Below the pieces are notes generated by a model. It ran no database searches, was not told where the DNA came from, and was given only the letters and a program-made list of their open reading frames with translations. Made by a program: the position numbers and the translations under genes. 64,000 bases of DNA from Desulfitibacter alkalitolerans DSM 16504. Its GTDB lineage: Bacteria; Bacillota; DSM-16504; Desulfitibacterales; Desulfitibacteraceae. Where the stretch lies: NCBI RefSeq assembly GCF_000620305.1, contig NZ_KK211101.1, forward strand, positions 248,001-312,000, written 5' to 3'. Positions 17,981-26,445 of this stretch are shown here, in pieces. Within the stretch, counting starts at the first letter, position 1, and every line of letters starts with the position of its first letter.

Positions 17981-18424
17981 ATGGACGAAAATACAAACTT
18001 GATTCGAGTGCTCATTGTTGAGCCACAAAAACAGCCTTATGTGAAAGATATAGAAAATGATTTTAGGGCTATGCAAGCTGCGGTAGGTGGTCCCATTGAG
18101 TACTTATATTTAACAGATGATGCTCACATTTATTGTAATGAAGAAGGAAAATTATTGGGTTTGACCGGTAACCGTAGAATTGATAATGGGGATGTTATTG
18201 CCGGTACTTTTTTTATCTGTGGCGATAATGGTTATGGTGAAGACATTTCTTTAACTGATGAGCAGGTAGAGCAATACACAGAACGCTTCAAAGAGCCGGA
18301 ATACTTCTCTTACAAAGAGATGGACAATATGATATTTGCGAGAGTTAAACCTGCGGTCAACGTTGACGATTTTTTAGCCAAAATGGAATTTGCACAAGAT
18401 GATGAAGAAGATTTGGAACTGTAA
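17981..18424 (+). CDS. DUF3846-like protein
   Basis: A 147-aa soluble acidic protein with an AAAGGAGG ribosome site. It has the DUF3846 look: IRVLIVEPQKQPYVKDI at the start, then LRAMQ-like helix, YLTDDAHIYCNEEGKLLGL and IAGTFFICGD. The family is frequent on Firmicute plasmids and ICEs and has no known activity. It follows the surface-protein gene by 13 bases. The acidic tail (DDEEDLEL) would fit a DNA-mimic or anti-restriction role, but that is speculation. Confidence 0.65.
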   Translation: MDENTNLIRVLIVEPQKQPYVKDIENDFRAMQAAVGGPIEYLYLTDDAHIYCNEEGKLLGLTGNRRIDNGDVIAGTFFICGDNGYGEDISLTDEQVEQYTERFKEPEYFSYKEMDNMIFARVKPAVNVDDFLAKMEFAQDDEEDLEL

Positions 18425-18480
18425 TACGACAGGTGTGTCTTTATAAGGCACATCTGGAATTTTTTTGATAGGAGGTGAAG

Positions 18481-19074
18481 ATGGTGGGGCATCGTGGCAT
18501 TTTTAAGGTGACAGAGAACAATAAAACTACAGGTTACTATACCCATTGGGGTGCAGGAACAGTTTTCAGCGGTTTCTATCGACTGAAAAATGCCTTTGAC
18601 ATCAAAAAAAATCAGTATCCTGAGAAAAGTATTTCCGAGATTTTCGGGCATTTGAGCTATAACGGAGAATATTTAGAAACAGAAGATGTGACAGAACTTG
18701 TCTTTGAACCGCTAACCCCGGAGGAAACCGAAAACGAGGACAAGGACTTTGACACACATGGAATGCTTGAAATGCGGGTAACTCTTAACCTTGATGAAAA
18801 CCATGCATTAGTGGAATACAACCGCTTTTATCATCCCAGAATGGGCAGCTTCACCATACCCATTGATCATGCCCTCCATAATGTAAACTTAACAATTTCC
18901 TATACTGAGGAACGAGGTATAACTGATTTTTTTGAAGCTGCGAAAATCTTTGAAAAAGGTTCAGGGGTTTATGACCTGTTATTGCAGTCGGCACAGGTAA
19001 AAGAGTTGAATCGGGAACTACAAGAGCCTTATAGAAATATGGAAACCGAAGAATTGGAGGTGGAAGCAGAATGA
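18481..19074 (+). CDS. Conserved ICE-type protein, function unknown
   Basis: A 197-aa soluble protein; ATG 18481 is six bases from AGGAGG. The first 60 residues read like a small beta domain (VTENNKTTGYYTHWGAG), followed by an acidic linker and a second beta-rich region. No motif is recognised. It overlaps the next gene by four bases (ATGA), so it belongs to the same operon as the VirB4-like genes. Confidence 0.55.
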   Translation: MVGHRGIFKVTENNKTTGYYTHWGAGTVFSGFYRLKNAFDIKKNQYPEKSISEIFGHLSYNGEYLETEDVTELVFEPLTPEETENEDKDFDTHGMLEMRVTLNLDENHALVEYNRFYHPRMGSFTIPIDHALHNVNLTISYTEERGITDFFEAAKIFEKGSGVYDLLLQSAQVKELNRELQEPYRNMETEELEVEAE

Positions 19075-19760
19075 TCTTTCCCATCATTATGATTGTGATA
19101 TGCGCTGTCCTTGGAGGGGGCGCATTTCTTTTTATCAAGAATTCAGAGAAAAAGAAAAAACAGATACTTCAAGCAGATGAAGAGCAGAAAACAGCCAATG
19201 AGTTTGTTAATGTAAAGGACATTAAAGGCAAGTTTCTCTATACAAGAGATGGTCTGATTCTGTGCTACCTGAAAATCAATCCGATCAGCATTGATTTATT
19301 CAGCAAAAGCGAAAAAAGCATAATTATCAAGCAGCTTACTGCCAATATGTCGAGCATACAATATCCTTTTAAATTCATTGCTGTCTCAAGGCCGGTAGAT
19401 ATTTCACCGCTTATTGCAGAACTATCAGAGCTGCTTACTACGAGTGACCCGAAGCAAAAAGAGCTTTTAAAGCAGGAAATCCTTGAAATGAGTACCTTTG
19501 CTCTGTCCGGTGAAGTGGTGGAACGACAGTTTTATGTAGTTATTTGGGATAAGGCAGAGCAGGGAGCTGAAAAAGATTTACTGGTGAAAGCAAAAGAGTT
19601 TGCAAGCAATTTTACGGACAATGGAATCGGCTGCGACATTTTGGAACAGCAGGATATTGTAAGGCTTTGCAATCTTATCAATAATCCTGCCTATATGCAC
19701 CTGGAGGATACCAGTTTCGAGCGGAGCATTCCAATTTTAAGCGGAGGTGTTGTACTGTGA
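19071..19760 (+). CDS. Membrane-anchored VirB4 N-domain-like protein
   Basis: A 229-aa protein with one N-terminal membrane helix (~3-22), a charged linker, then a domain that resembles the N-terminal part of VirB4/TrbE-type ATPases (FLYTRDGLILCYLKINPISI, then SSIQYPFKFIAVSRPVDIS and VVERQFYVVIWD). There is no Walker motif. It overlaps the VirB4-like ATPase by four bases. A separately encoded, membrane-tethered N-domain could anchor the ATPase to the TrbL/PrgI channel. The assignment rests on pattern and neighbourhood, so it is moderately sure. Confidence 0.55.
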   Translation: MIFPIIMIVICAVLGGGAFLFIKNSEKKKKQILQADEEQKTANEFVNVKDIKGKFLYTRDGLILCYLKINPISIDLFSKSEKSIIIKQLTANMSSIQYPFKFIAVSRPVDISPLIAELSELLTTSDPKQKELLKQEILEMSTFALSGEVVERQFYVVIWDKAEQGAEKDLLVKAKEFASNFTDNGIGCDILEQQDIVRLCNLINNPAYMHLEDTSFERSIPILSGGVVL

Positions 19761-21595
19761 TTGGGGTGAAAAAGCCTAAATCAGATTTTGTTCCCGTAAA
19801 TGAAGCTCTTTTAAATGTTATTACGCCAATGGGATTAGAAATAAAAAGAAATAGCCTGGTTGTCGGAGAAAATACAGGCAAGATATACGGAGTTGTTAAA
19901 TATCCGCAAAAGGTTGATGTAGGTTGGCTTTCTAAGATAACCAATATTCCAAGCACCATTGTTTCAATCGGAATTAAACCGATTGACAATGGTGCTTTAA
20001 TTTCTGCCATTAGTAAGAGCATCATTCAAAACCGTGGAGCTGCAGAAAGCGCAAAAGACCCGTTAACTCGCCAGCGAGCGGAAAAAGCAGCTGAGGATGG
20101 AGAGCGTATTATGCTTCAAATCGATCAAAACGGTGAAAAAGTGGCACTGATGAGCCTTTCTATCATGCCGCTTGCCCATGATGAGAAAAACTTTGTAAAA
20201 GTGAGCCGAAGGGTGGAAAGTGTCATCAATGTTATGAAATGTAAAGTAAGAACACTTGCTAATTTGCAAAAAGAAGGATTGCAAACCATATCGCCGACCT
20301 ATCCTACCAACCCGGTAATTGAAAATATCGTACAGCGCATCATTCCCATGAGCACTTTTGTGGGAGGCTTTCCTTTTGCAAGCTCAGGATTTAATGACGG
20401 CAATGGCTATTATTTTGCGAAGGATAACAATGGTGGCCTTGTCATCGTGGATACCTGGAAGCGTGGCAATGACCGTACCAACTCCAATATGGTCGTTATG
20501 GGTGTTGCGGGAGTAGGCAAGTCAACGGCTGTAAAACACATTATGCTGTCTGAATATATGAAAGGCACAAAGCTTCTAATAATAGACCCTGAATCAGAAT
20601 ATAGAGATTTATGCCTTAATTTAAATGGCGATTGGATTAACGCCGGTGGCGGTATCAATGGCAGAATCAATCCATTGCAAATTCGGCCGGCACCGCGCGA
20701 CAGTGAAGATGAGCCTGAAGAAAAAGGTGGCAAGCTTTATGATGATACAGATGGTATGAGTGATATGGCACTTCATATCAAGAATCTGGAAATATTCTTT
20801 CAGTTATATTTACCGAGCCTTAATGATATGCAAAAAGCAATTCTAAAACAGAGTATCATCGAGCTGTATCATAAATTCGGAATTGATTGGAATACGGACA
20901 TCTCTGGCTTTACCAATGAGCAGTTTCCGATTTTCAGCGATTTGTACAGTCTGATTGAAGAAAAGATGAAAGCCAATAAAAACGATCAGGTATATCGTGA
21001 TTTGGCACTGCTCCTTTATGATGTAGCCCATGGCAGTGACAGCTTCTTGTGGAACGGACACAGCAGCATTGAAACCCATACTTGCTGTATTTGTTTGGAT
21101 ACCCACAGTCTGCAAAATACAAGTGACAACATCAAAAGGACACAGTATTTCAATTTGCTTGGCTGGTGTTGGGAACAAATGAGTAAAGACAGGTCCGAAA
21201 GAGTATTGTTGATTTGTGATGAAGCCTATCTGATGATTGATCCCCAGGTCCCTCAGAGTCTTGCATTCTTGCGTAATGTAGAAAAGAGAGCAAGAAAGTA
21301 TGAAGCAGGGTTGATTATTATTTCCCACAGTGTAGTGGACTTCCTTTCACCTGAAATCAAGATGTATGGTCAGGCACTGTTGGATATTCCCTGCATCAAA
21401 CTGATTATGGGATGCGACGGTCAGAACTTAAAGGAAACAAAAGAGCTTTATAATCTTACCGAGGCTGAGGAGGAACTGTTGGAAAGCAAAAGGCGTGGTC
21501 ATGCTTTATTTGTCATAGGCTCAAAGCGGCTTCACGTAAATTTTGAAATACCGGAATACAAGTTTAACTACATGGGCAAAGCCGGAGGAAGATAG
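19757..21595 (+). CDS. VirB4/TraE-like conjugation ATPase
   Basis: A 612-aa ATPase that energises substrate transfer and pilus biogenesis in type IV secretion. It has Walker A at GVAGVGKSTAVKHIM (near 251-265), the adjacent LLIIDPESEYRDL, and Walker B at RVLLICDEAYLMID (near 484), followed by a sensor region (LIIISHSVVDFL). This order is typical of VirB4. The N-terminal ~200 residues are the family's variable region. GTG start; overlaps the preceding gene. It is separated from its usual partner prgI by the Tad block. Confidence 0.85.
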   Translation: MIGVKKPKSDFVPVNEALLNVITPMGLEIKRNSLVVGENTGKIYGVVKYPQKVDVGWLSKITNIPSTIVSIGIKPIDNGALISAISKSIIQNRGAAESAKDPLTRQRAEKAAEDGERIMLQIDQNGEKVALMSLSIMPLAHDEKNFVKVSRRVESVINVMKCKVRTLANLQKEGLQTISPTYPTNPVIENIVQRIIPMSTFVGGFPFASSGFNDGNGYYFAKDNNGGLVIVDTWKRGNDRTNSNMVVMGVAGVGKSTAVKHIMLSEYMKGTKLLIIDPESEYRDLCLNLNGDWINAGGGINGRINPLQIRPAPRDSEDEPEEKGGKLYDDTDGMSDMALHIKNLEIFFQLYLPSLNDMQKAILKQSIIELYHKFGIDWNTDISGFTNEQFPIFSDLYSLIEEKMKANKNDQVYRDLALLLYDVAHGSDSFLWNGHSSIETHTCCICLDTHSLQNTSDNIKRTQYFNLLGWCWEQMSKDRSERVLLICDEAYLMIDPQVPQSLAFLRNVEKRARKYEAGLIIISHSVVDFLSPEIKMYGQALLDIPCIKLIMGCDGQNLKETKELYNLTEAEEELLESKRRGHALFVIGSKRLHVNFEIPEYKFNYMGKAGGR

Positions 21596-21659
21596 GAAAA
21601 TACAAGGTGCAAGCAATGATTTGTTTGCACTTTTAATAATTTTCAAGGGGGTGGAACTA

Positions 21660-22508
21660 TTGGCAATTGATCCGATAACGTCAAAGCTGCTTACACATTT
21701 AGCGATAAAAACAGCTACTGATGCGGAAGCGAGGAAAAGACTGCTGATACTTATCCTTACACCGTTAATGGCTGTATTGCTCATTATCACAATGTTTTTT
21801 TATATACTTACCCATCCTTTAGAGTTTTTAGGACAATTTTTTAATGGTGAAGCTTTGACAGCAGTTGAGCAGCTTCAAAATGACTTTGGCATGTATCAAA
21901 GCATTTTGCAAACCGATCCCGATTATATAGACAATTATGGTAAAAGTTATGAGGGAGTCACAATTTACAATCAGGGAGAGACGCCTGTTGTTTATTATAA
22001 TCAGCTTGACAGCAGATGGGCGGATAAACCCTACGGAACAGATACTATAGGTGGATATGCTTGCGGCCCAACTTCTATGGCTATGGTAGTATCAAGTCTT
22101 ACCAATACCATGATAGATCCGGTACAAATGTCAAAATGGTCATATGAGAATGGGTATTGGTGTAAAAGCAGCGGTTCTTACCATGCTTTAATCCCCGGAG
22201 CTGCGAAGGCTTTCGGCTTGGATGTGGAAGGCTGTTCGGCAACTGAATCACAACGTATTGTAGATGCTCTTTCGTCAGGCAAAATGGTAGTTGCCATTAT
22301 GACGAAAGGGCATTTTACATCAAGTGGACATTTTATCGTGCTTCGTGGAGTAACAGAAGAAGGAAAAATATTAGTAGCAGACCCGGCAAGTAATAAAAGA
22401 AGCAAACAGGAATGGGACTTGTCTATTATCTTGAACGAAGCCAGCAAGAGTGCAGGAGCAGGAGGCCCGTTTTGGATTATAAGCAGAAGTGCAGGAGGTG
22501 GAGTATGA
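21660..22508 (+). CDS. Membrane-anchored C39-like cysteine peptidase of the transfer system
   Basis: A 282-aa protein starting at TTG 21660 behind AAGGGGGTGG. It has one membrane helix (~35-55) and then an extracellular C39-like papain-fold domain: catalytic Cys in YACGPTSMAMV (near 138), His in SSGHFIVLRGV (near 223), Asp in VADPASN (near 239). Gram-positive conjugation systems need a wall-remodelling or processing enzyme at this spot, often NlpC/P60 or CHAP. This C39-type domain is likely the equivalent. Its stop overlaps the next start. Confidence 0.7.
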   Translation: MAIDPITSKLLTHLAIKTATDAEARKRLLILILTPLMAVLLIITMFFYILTHPLEFLGQFFNGEALTAVEQLQNDFGMYQSILQTDPDYIDNYGKSYEGVTIYNQGETPVVYYNQLDSRWADKPYGTDTIGGYACGPTSMAMVVSSLTNTMIDPVQMSKWSYENGYWCKSSGSYHALIPGAAKAFGLDVEGCSATESQRIVDALSSGKMVVAIMTKGHFTSSGHFIVLRGVTEEGKILVADPASNKRSKQEWDLSIILNEASKSAGAGGPFWIISRSAGGGV

Positions 22509-22657
22509 ATAGGAAAAAAATGATTGAACTGATTGTTTATATATTGATTGTCATTGTGGGTATAGTTTTGTTAATGACCAATCATTTGAAAGATAAAGAA
22601 AAGATAAATGATTTGCATTTTGGAGGTGTGAGCAATGCTGTTATATCTGTCCAGTAG
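22505..22657 (+). CDS. Small single-helix membrane protein
   Basis: A 50-aa protein starting at ATG 22505 inside the peptidase stop, with GGAGGTGG nine bases upstream. A hydrophobic helix spans ~7-26, flanked by charged ends. It overlaps the next gene by 23 bases. Small membrane proteins like this are common in transfer operons; no specific role can be named. Confidence 0.5.
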   Translation: MNRKKMIELIVYILIVIVGIVLLMTNHLKDKEKINDLHFGGVSNAVISVQ

Positions 22658-23699
22658 CGGGAAAAGTGATCTTACGGATTTCTTGGAAGAAGAAAATGAG
22701 CATGCACAGAGCAATAAAACGGAAGTAGTTATAAAAAAGCTTGTGGGCAGATTTACTTTAAAACAGTTTGTAGTTAAAGATATGAGGAATTATCAGAGCT
22801 GCAAGTATTTCATGGTGGATATCGGGTGTATTGAGGATAGTCTCGATGATTTTATCGTCGCCCTGCAATCTTTTCAAATGATGTTTAATGCTCGAATTAT
22901 TGTTATTTTATCCGGCTGTGATAATGAAAAAGCATATATTGATAAATTACTCGGAATAGGGGTTACCGATATTGTTTCTGCAAGCACTGTGGAGGATTTA
23001 GAGTGTGAGATTAGAGAATGTTTGTCTGAAGCCGGTATGCAGAGATATAAGCAGGCTGAGGAATTGACTAAAAAAGAACTAAAAATTGTACCATCTGAAA
23101 TTAAGGAATCTGTGGAAATCGAAATACCAAGATATAAGTGGAGTGCAAAGAATATAAAGATTGCTGTTGCCGGAGCTGAACGCAGGAATGGTGTTACAGT
23201 AACGGCATTTAATTTTGCAAACTGGCTGATTGCAAGGGGGGCTACCGCCTGTTATGTTGAAATGAACATGAACCGACATCTGCATTATTTGATTGAGAGA
23301 TATACTTATGAGAAGGCAGGAGAACACTATCCTGTTGGCGATGTAGACTGCTTTTTAACCAATGAAATTGATAAGGACTACAATTTTATCATTTATGACT
23401 GTGGAGTAATTAAGGAATTAACCAATGCATTCAAGGAAGCAGCCATCAGGCTGGTCTGTGGAAGCCTTTTGCCTTATGAAGAAGCAAATTACTCAAAGTT
23501 GCTGCATTTATGCAAGAATTTATCAACTTTTAAGATGGCTTTAAGTGTGCCTTTGGAATTTCAAAGCGACTGTAAGGCTACATTTGGAGCAGATTTGATG
23601 ATTGCTGACGCTTCTCATGACTTGTTTAACGACAATATCAACGGACATATCTATCATCCTATCGTAAAGGAATATATCATAACGGAAAGAAAGCTGTAA
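22635..23699 (+). CDS. CpaE-like protein with degenerate P-loop
   Basis: A 354-aa protein. Residues ~1-130 resemble a receiver-like domain as in CpaE (MVDIGCIEDSLDDF, then ARIIVILSGCDNEKAY). Residues ~170-350 have a ParA/MinD-like fold whose P-loop reads AVAGAERRNGVTVTA (near 178), lacking the usual GK(S/T). The switch strand FIIYDCGVI near 252 remains. It is thus probably a nucleotide-free or altered CpaE relative, possibly a localisation factor for the Tad machine. It is the last secretion-linked gene of the operon. Confidence 0.6.
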   Translation: MLLYLSSSGKSDLTDFLEEENEHAQSNKTEVVIKKLVGRFTLKQFVVKDMRNYQSCKYFMVDIGCIEDSLDDFIVALQSFQMMFNARIIVILSGCDNEKAYIDKLLGIGVTDIVSASTVEDLECEIRECLSEAGMQRYKQAEELTKKELKIVPSEIKESVEIEIPRYKWSAKNIKIAVAGAERRNGVTVTAFNFANWLIARGATACYVEMNMNRHLHYLIERYTYEKAGEHYPVGDVDCFLTNEIDKDYNFIIYDCGVIKELTNAFKEAAIRLVCGSLLPYEEANYSKLLHLCKNLSTFKMALSVPLEFQSDCKATFGADLMIADASHDLFNDNINGHIYHPIVKEYIITERKL

Positions 23700-23739
23700 G
23701 GAGAGCTTTTTCCGGTAGTAATTGAAACAGGAGGGTATC

Positions 23740-24255
23740 ATGGCAAAAATCGAATATATGACCAATGCATTTCAATCAGATTTGAAACCGAGGGCAAGGC
23801 TTGTATTAAACTGTCTTGCCCTCCATTGTAATAAGGACGGACAATGCTTTCCGTCCATTAAAACCATAGCAAAAGAGTGCGGATACAGTGTCAATACAGT
23901 AAAAAGAGCTTTAGATGACCTGGTGAAAGCAGGTTTTATTACTAAAGAAGCTCGTTTTGATACAGAACGCAAACATGGGGGACAGACTTCAAACCTCTAT
24001 ACACTGAATATTGTTGAACCAAAGAAAGAAGAATCTAAGTCACCCGAAGTGGAGAGGGAGCAGTCAGAGCAGGTAAAAGAGAATGGTAGTATAAAAAAAG
24101 AGCTGGGAGTAAAGGGAGAAGCATGTATCAATCGTGAGCTGGGGGCAGCCCTTTTTGTTCAAGATAAGCCAACTAAGGAAATTAGTACTAACATGGCATA
24201 TCCGACTTATAACTTTTCGTGGGCTGGGGGGCAGGCCAAAGGCGCATCCCCTTGA
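23740..24255 (+). CDS. Winged helix-turn-helix protein (replication-initiator-like)
   Basis: A 171-aa DNA-binding protein. ATG 23740 follows GGAGGG. Residues ~5-95 form the helix-turn-helix domain used in plasmid/ICE replication-initiator-like proteins: LKPRARLVLNCLALHCNKDG, CFPSIKTIAKECGYSVNTVK, then a wing (KEARFDTERKHGGQTSNLYTL). The C-terminal ~75 residues are charged and probably disordered. It closes the transfer operon and could regulate it or promote replication of the excised element. Context alone cannot separate the two. Confidence 0.65.
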   Translation: MAKIEYMTNAFQSDLKPRARLVLNCLALHCNKDGQCFPSIKTIAKECGYSVNTVKRALDDLVKAGFITKEARFDTERKHGGQTSNLYTLNIVEPKKEESKSPEVEREQSEQVKENGSIKKELGVKGEACINRELGAALFVQDKPTKEISTNMAYPTYNFSWAGGQAKGASP

Positions 24256-24353
24256 AATATACAGGTGAACTAATATCTACAGGTGAAAAAAGAAGTATAA
24301 ACTAATATGAGTTTATAATGATTAGATATGATAAAAAAATAAGCATATATCTA

Positions 24354-24389
24354 TTTACCGATTGGTAAAATCATGCTAAACTGTATATT
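24354..24389 (+). promoter_or_regulatory. Palindromic operator overlapping a promoter before the XRE gene
   Basis: TTTACC-GATT-GGTAAA (24354-24369) is a perfect palindrome. It covers a possible -35 (TTGGTA, 24362-24367), with a 16-bp spacer to TATATT (24384-24389). The overlap suggests autorepression by the XRE protein. The rest of the gap 24256-24418 is AT-rich with a short repeat of TACAGGTGAA. Confidence 0.45.
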
Positions 24390-24418
24390 GAATTATTATA
24401 TTACAGGGAGGCGCTGAA

Positions 24419-24628
24419 ATGGCTATACGCTGTAAGCTGTCAACGCTGATGGGGCAAAACCGCTATAATATACAGGATGTTTATGAGAAAACAGGGCTTT
24501 CAAGGGCAACAATCTCTAATCTTTATCACGATAAAATGCAGCGTATTGATTATGAAACCCTGAGTAAGTTGTGTAAGTTGTTTGATTGTACTGTGGGAGA
24601 TTTACTCGAATACTATAAGCCGGAATAA
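24419..24628 (+). CDS. Small XRE/Cro-CI-type regulator
   Basis: A 69-aa single-domain repressor with a Cro/CI helix-turn-helix: LSTLMGQNRYNIQDVYEKTG, LSRATISNLYHDKM, then YETLSKLCKLFDCTVGDLLEY. An AGGGAGG ribosome site precedes ATG 24419. It sits between the ICE transfer operon and the phosphorothioation operon, close to the promoters of both. It may bind the upstream palindrome. YozG-like small regulators of this size are common on mobile elements. Confidence 0.8.
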   Translation: MAIRCKLSTLMGQNRYNIQDVYEKTGLSRATISNLYHDKMQRIDYETLSKLCKLFDCTVGDLLEYYKPE

Positions 24629-24664
24629 TTTTTTCTTCATTAGTGCATAAACAAAGTCCGTTTT

Positions 24665-24693
24665 TTGGGACAGATGAAATGATACAATATAAT
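24665..24693 (+). promoter_or_regulatory. Candidate sigma-A promoter of the ssp operon
   Basis: TTGGGA (24665-24670), 17-bp spacer, TATAAT (24688-24693). The ribosome site GGGAGG begins only ~6 bases downstream, which would give a very short leader, so a slightly different -10 (TACAAT, 24683-24688) is possible. Confidence 0.4.
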
Positions 24694-24712
24694 AGTGAGG
24701 GAGGTGTTTCGT

Positions 24713-26428
24713 TTGTGGTGCAAAAATTGTAATAGAGAAACAGAGGATGAAAGGTGTGAGCTTTGTGGGAGTGTGACTGAACAGGACATACCCTATGAAG
24801 TTTTTTGGTGTGATGAATGTAAAGTGCCGATTATTAAAGCGGCTAACAGTATAGATAAAAATATTTGCCCTCTTTGTAATGGAAACACCACTTATCTTTG
24901 TGCTGATTTGCGTCCAGTTTTTCCTGAAGAGAGACTTTTATTAGAAATTATCGGAGCAAAACCGTTTGCTTATCATGACAAGGCTATCTGGGCTTCTAAT
25001 AACCGTTATTACATCGATGGGAAAGTAAAGCTGATTACCACCAGTTTTTATAAAAAAAATTCGCCTAAGGTCATTAGGGAGTTGCTGGATCAGTATAGCG
25101 TTCAAAATGATTATTTATATTTTAATCAGTCTATTGAGAGGTTTATAAAAGCCAATCAGGACAGGCTTAATTACCTGAAAGATGAAGCATTCGCCTTTAT
25201 TCAATCTGCAGCCGAAAAATACCCTCATGAAAGCATTGTGCTTTCTTTCTCGGGTGGTAAGGATTCAACAGTCACAGCAGATTTGGCAGCGAGAGCATTG
25301 AGCGATCCGAGTCTTGTACATATTTTTGGGGATACAACTTTAGAATTCCCGCTTACAATGGAGTATGCACAACGATTCCGAAAGAACAATCCAAAAGCAA
25401 TTTTTAAGGTAGCTAAAAACAAGGAACAGAATTTTTACAAAGTATGTGAGGATATTGGTCCTCCTGCTCGTATGCTCCGCTGGTGTTGTTCAATGTTCAA
25501 GACGGGTCCGATAACCCGTGTTTTAAACAGTATGTATCGAGATAGAGATATTTTGACCTTTTACGGCATCCGCAAATGTGAATCCGTAAGTCGAAGTAAG
25601 TATAACCGAATTGAGGATAATGCGGAAGCTGTTAAAATACAAAAACAAAAGGTTGCTTCTCCGATTTTTTATTGGAAAGACATTGATATATGGCTTTATA
25701 TATTAGGAGAACAGATAGACTTTAACGATGCTTACAGGTTAGGCTATGACCGTGTGGGGTGCTGGTGTTGCCCCAATAATAACGAAAGAGCGCAGTTTCT
25801 TTCGCAGATTTATATGCCGGAACAGGCTGAGAGATGGAGAAATTTTCTTGTGGACTTTGCAAAGAGAATTGGAAAGCCTGATGCGGAGGTTTATGTTGAT
25901 ACAGGTAAATGGAAAGCCCGACAAGGCGGAAATGGTGTTGTTGCGGCTGAGGACGTCAAGATAAAATTTACTAACTGTACAGCAGAAGAAAACGCAAAGA
26001 TTTATAAGCTAAACAAGCCAGTGGACGATAGCTTTATTCAACTTTTTAATCCTTTTGGCAGAATTGCGCCGGAATTAGGTAGAAAGCTTATCAATGAAAC
26101 CATTGTGATAGATATAAAAACCAATGTGCCGATACTATCTATTCAGCCTTTTTCGCAGGATGGATACGATTTTGCGGTAAAAGTTAAGACATTGAATGTA
26201 GCCAAGCACGATGATTTACAGCGTATGGTTGGCTATCAGGTTAGGAAATTCAATGCCTGTAGAAAATGCTTAAAATGTGAATCTCTGTGCAAGTTTGGTG
26301 CTATCTCGGTCTATGGTGATACCTATCTTATCAATGAGCAGAAATGCAAGCGGTGTAAGATGTGTGTCACTGCTAAGTATTTAGATGGCGGTTGCTTAAT
26401 GGATAAATATTTGAAAACCAAAGACTAA
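24713..26428 (+). CDS. sspD: SspD/DndC-like PAPS-reductase-family phosphorothioation enzyme
   Basis: A 571-aa ATP-pyrophosphatase of the PAPS reductase family. In phosphorothioation systems this protein activates DNA for sulfur insertion and receives sulfur from the cysteine desulfurase. TTG 24713 is 8 bases from GGGAGG. It has an N-terminal double zinc ribbon (CKNC, CELC, CDEC, CPLC within ~60 residues), the PP-loop SFSGGKDSTVT near 178, a Cys-containing loop (RWCCSMFKTGP), and CWCCP near 350. It ends in a ferredoxin-like Fe-S segment (CRKCLKCESLC, CKRCKMC). The neighbours DUF4007, ATPase and desulfurase identify it as the SspD-type member. Confidence 0.8.
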   Translation: MWCKNCNRETEDERCELCGSVTEQDIPYEVFWCDECKVPIIKAANSIDKNICPLCNGNTTYLCADLRPVFPEERLLLEIIGAKPFAYHDKAIWASNNRYYIDGKVKLITTSFYKKNSPKVIRELLDQYSVQNDYLYFNQSIERFIKANQDRLNYLKDEAFAFIQSAAEKYPHESIVLSFSGGKDSTVTADLAARALSDPSLVHIFGDTTLEFPLTMEYAQRFRKNNPKAIFKVAKNKEQNFYKVCEDIGPPARMLRWCCSMFKTGPITRVLNSMYRDRDILTFYGIRKCESVSRSKYNRIEDNAEAVKIQKQKVASPIFYWKDIDIWLYILGEQIDFNDAYRLGYDRVGCWCCPNNNERAQFLSQIYMPEQAERWRNFLVDFAKRIGKPDAEVYVDTGKWKARQGGNGVVAAEDVKIKFTNCTAEENAKIYKLNKPVDDSFIQLFNPFGRIAPELGRKLINETIVIDIKTNVPILSIQPFSQDGYDFAVKVKTLNVAKHDDLQRMVGYQVRKFNACRKCLKCESLCKFGAISVYGDTYLINEQKCKRCKMCVTAKYLDGGCLMDKYLKTKD

Positions 26429-26445
26429 GGCTTAGGAGTGAAATA

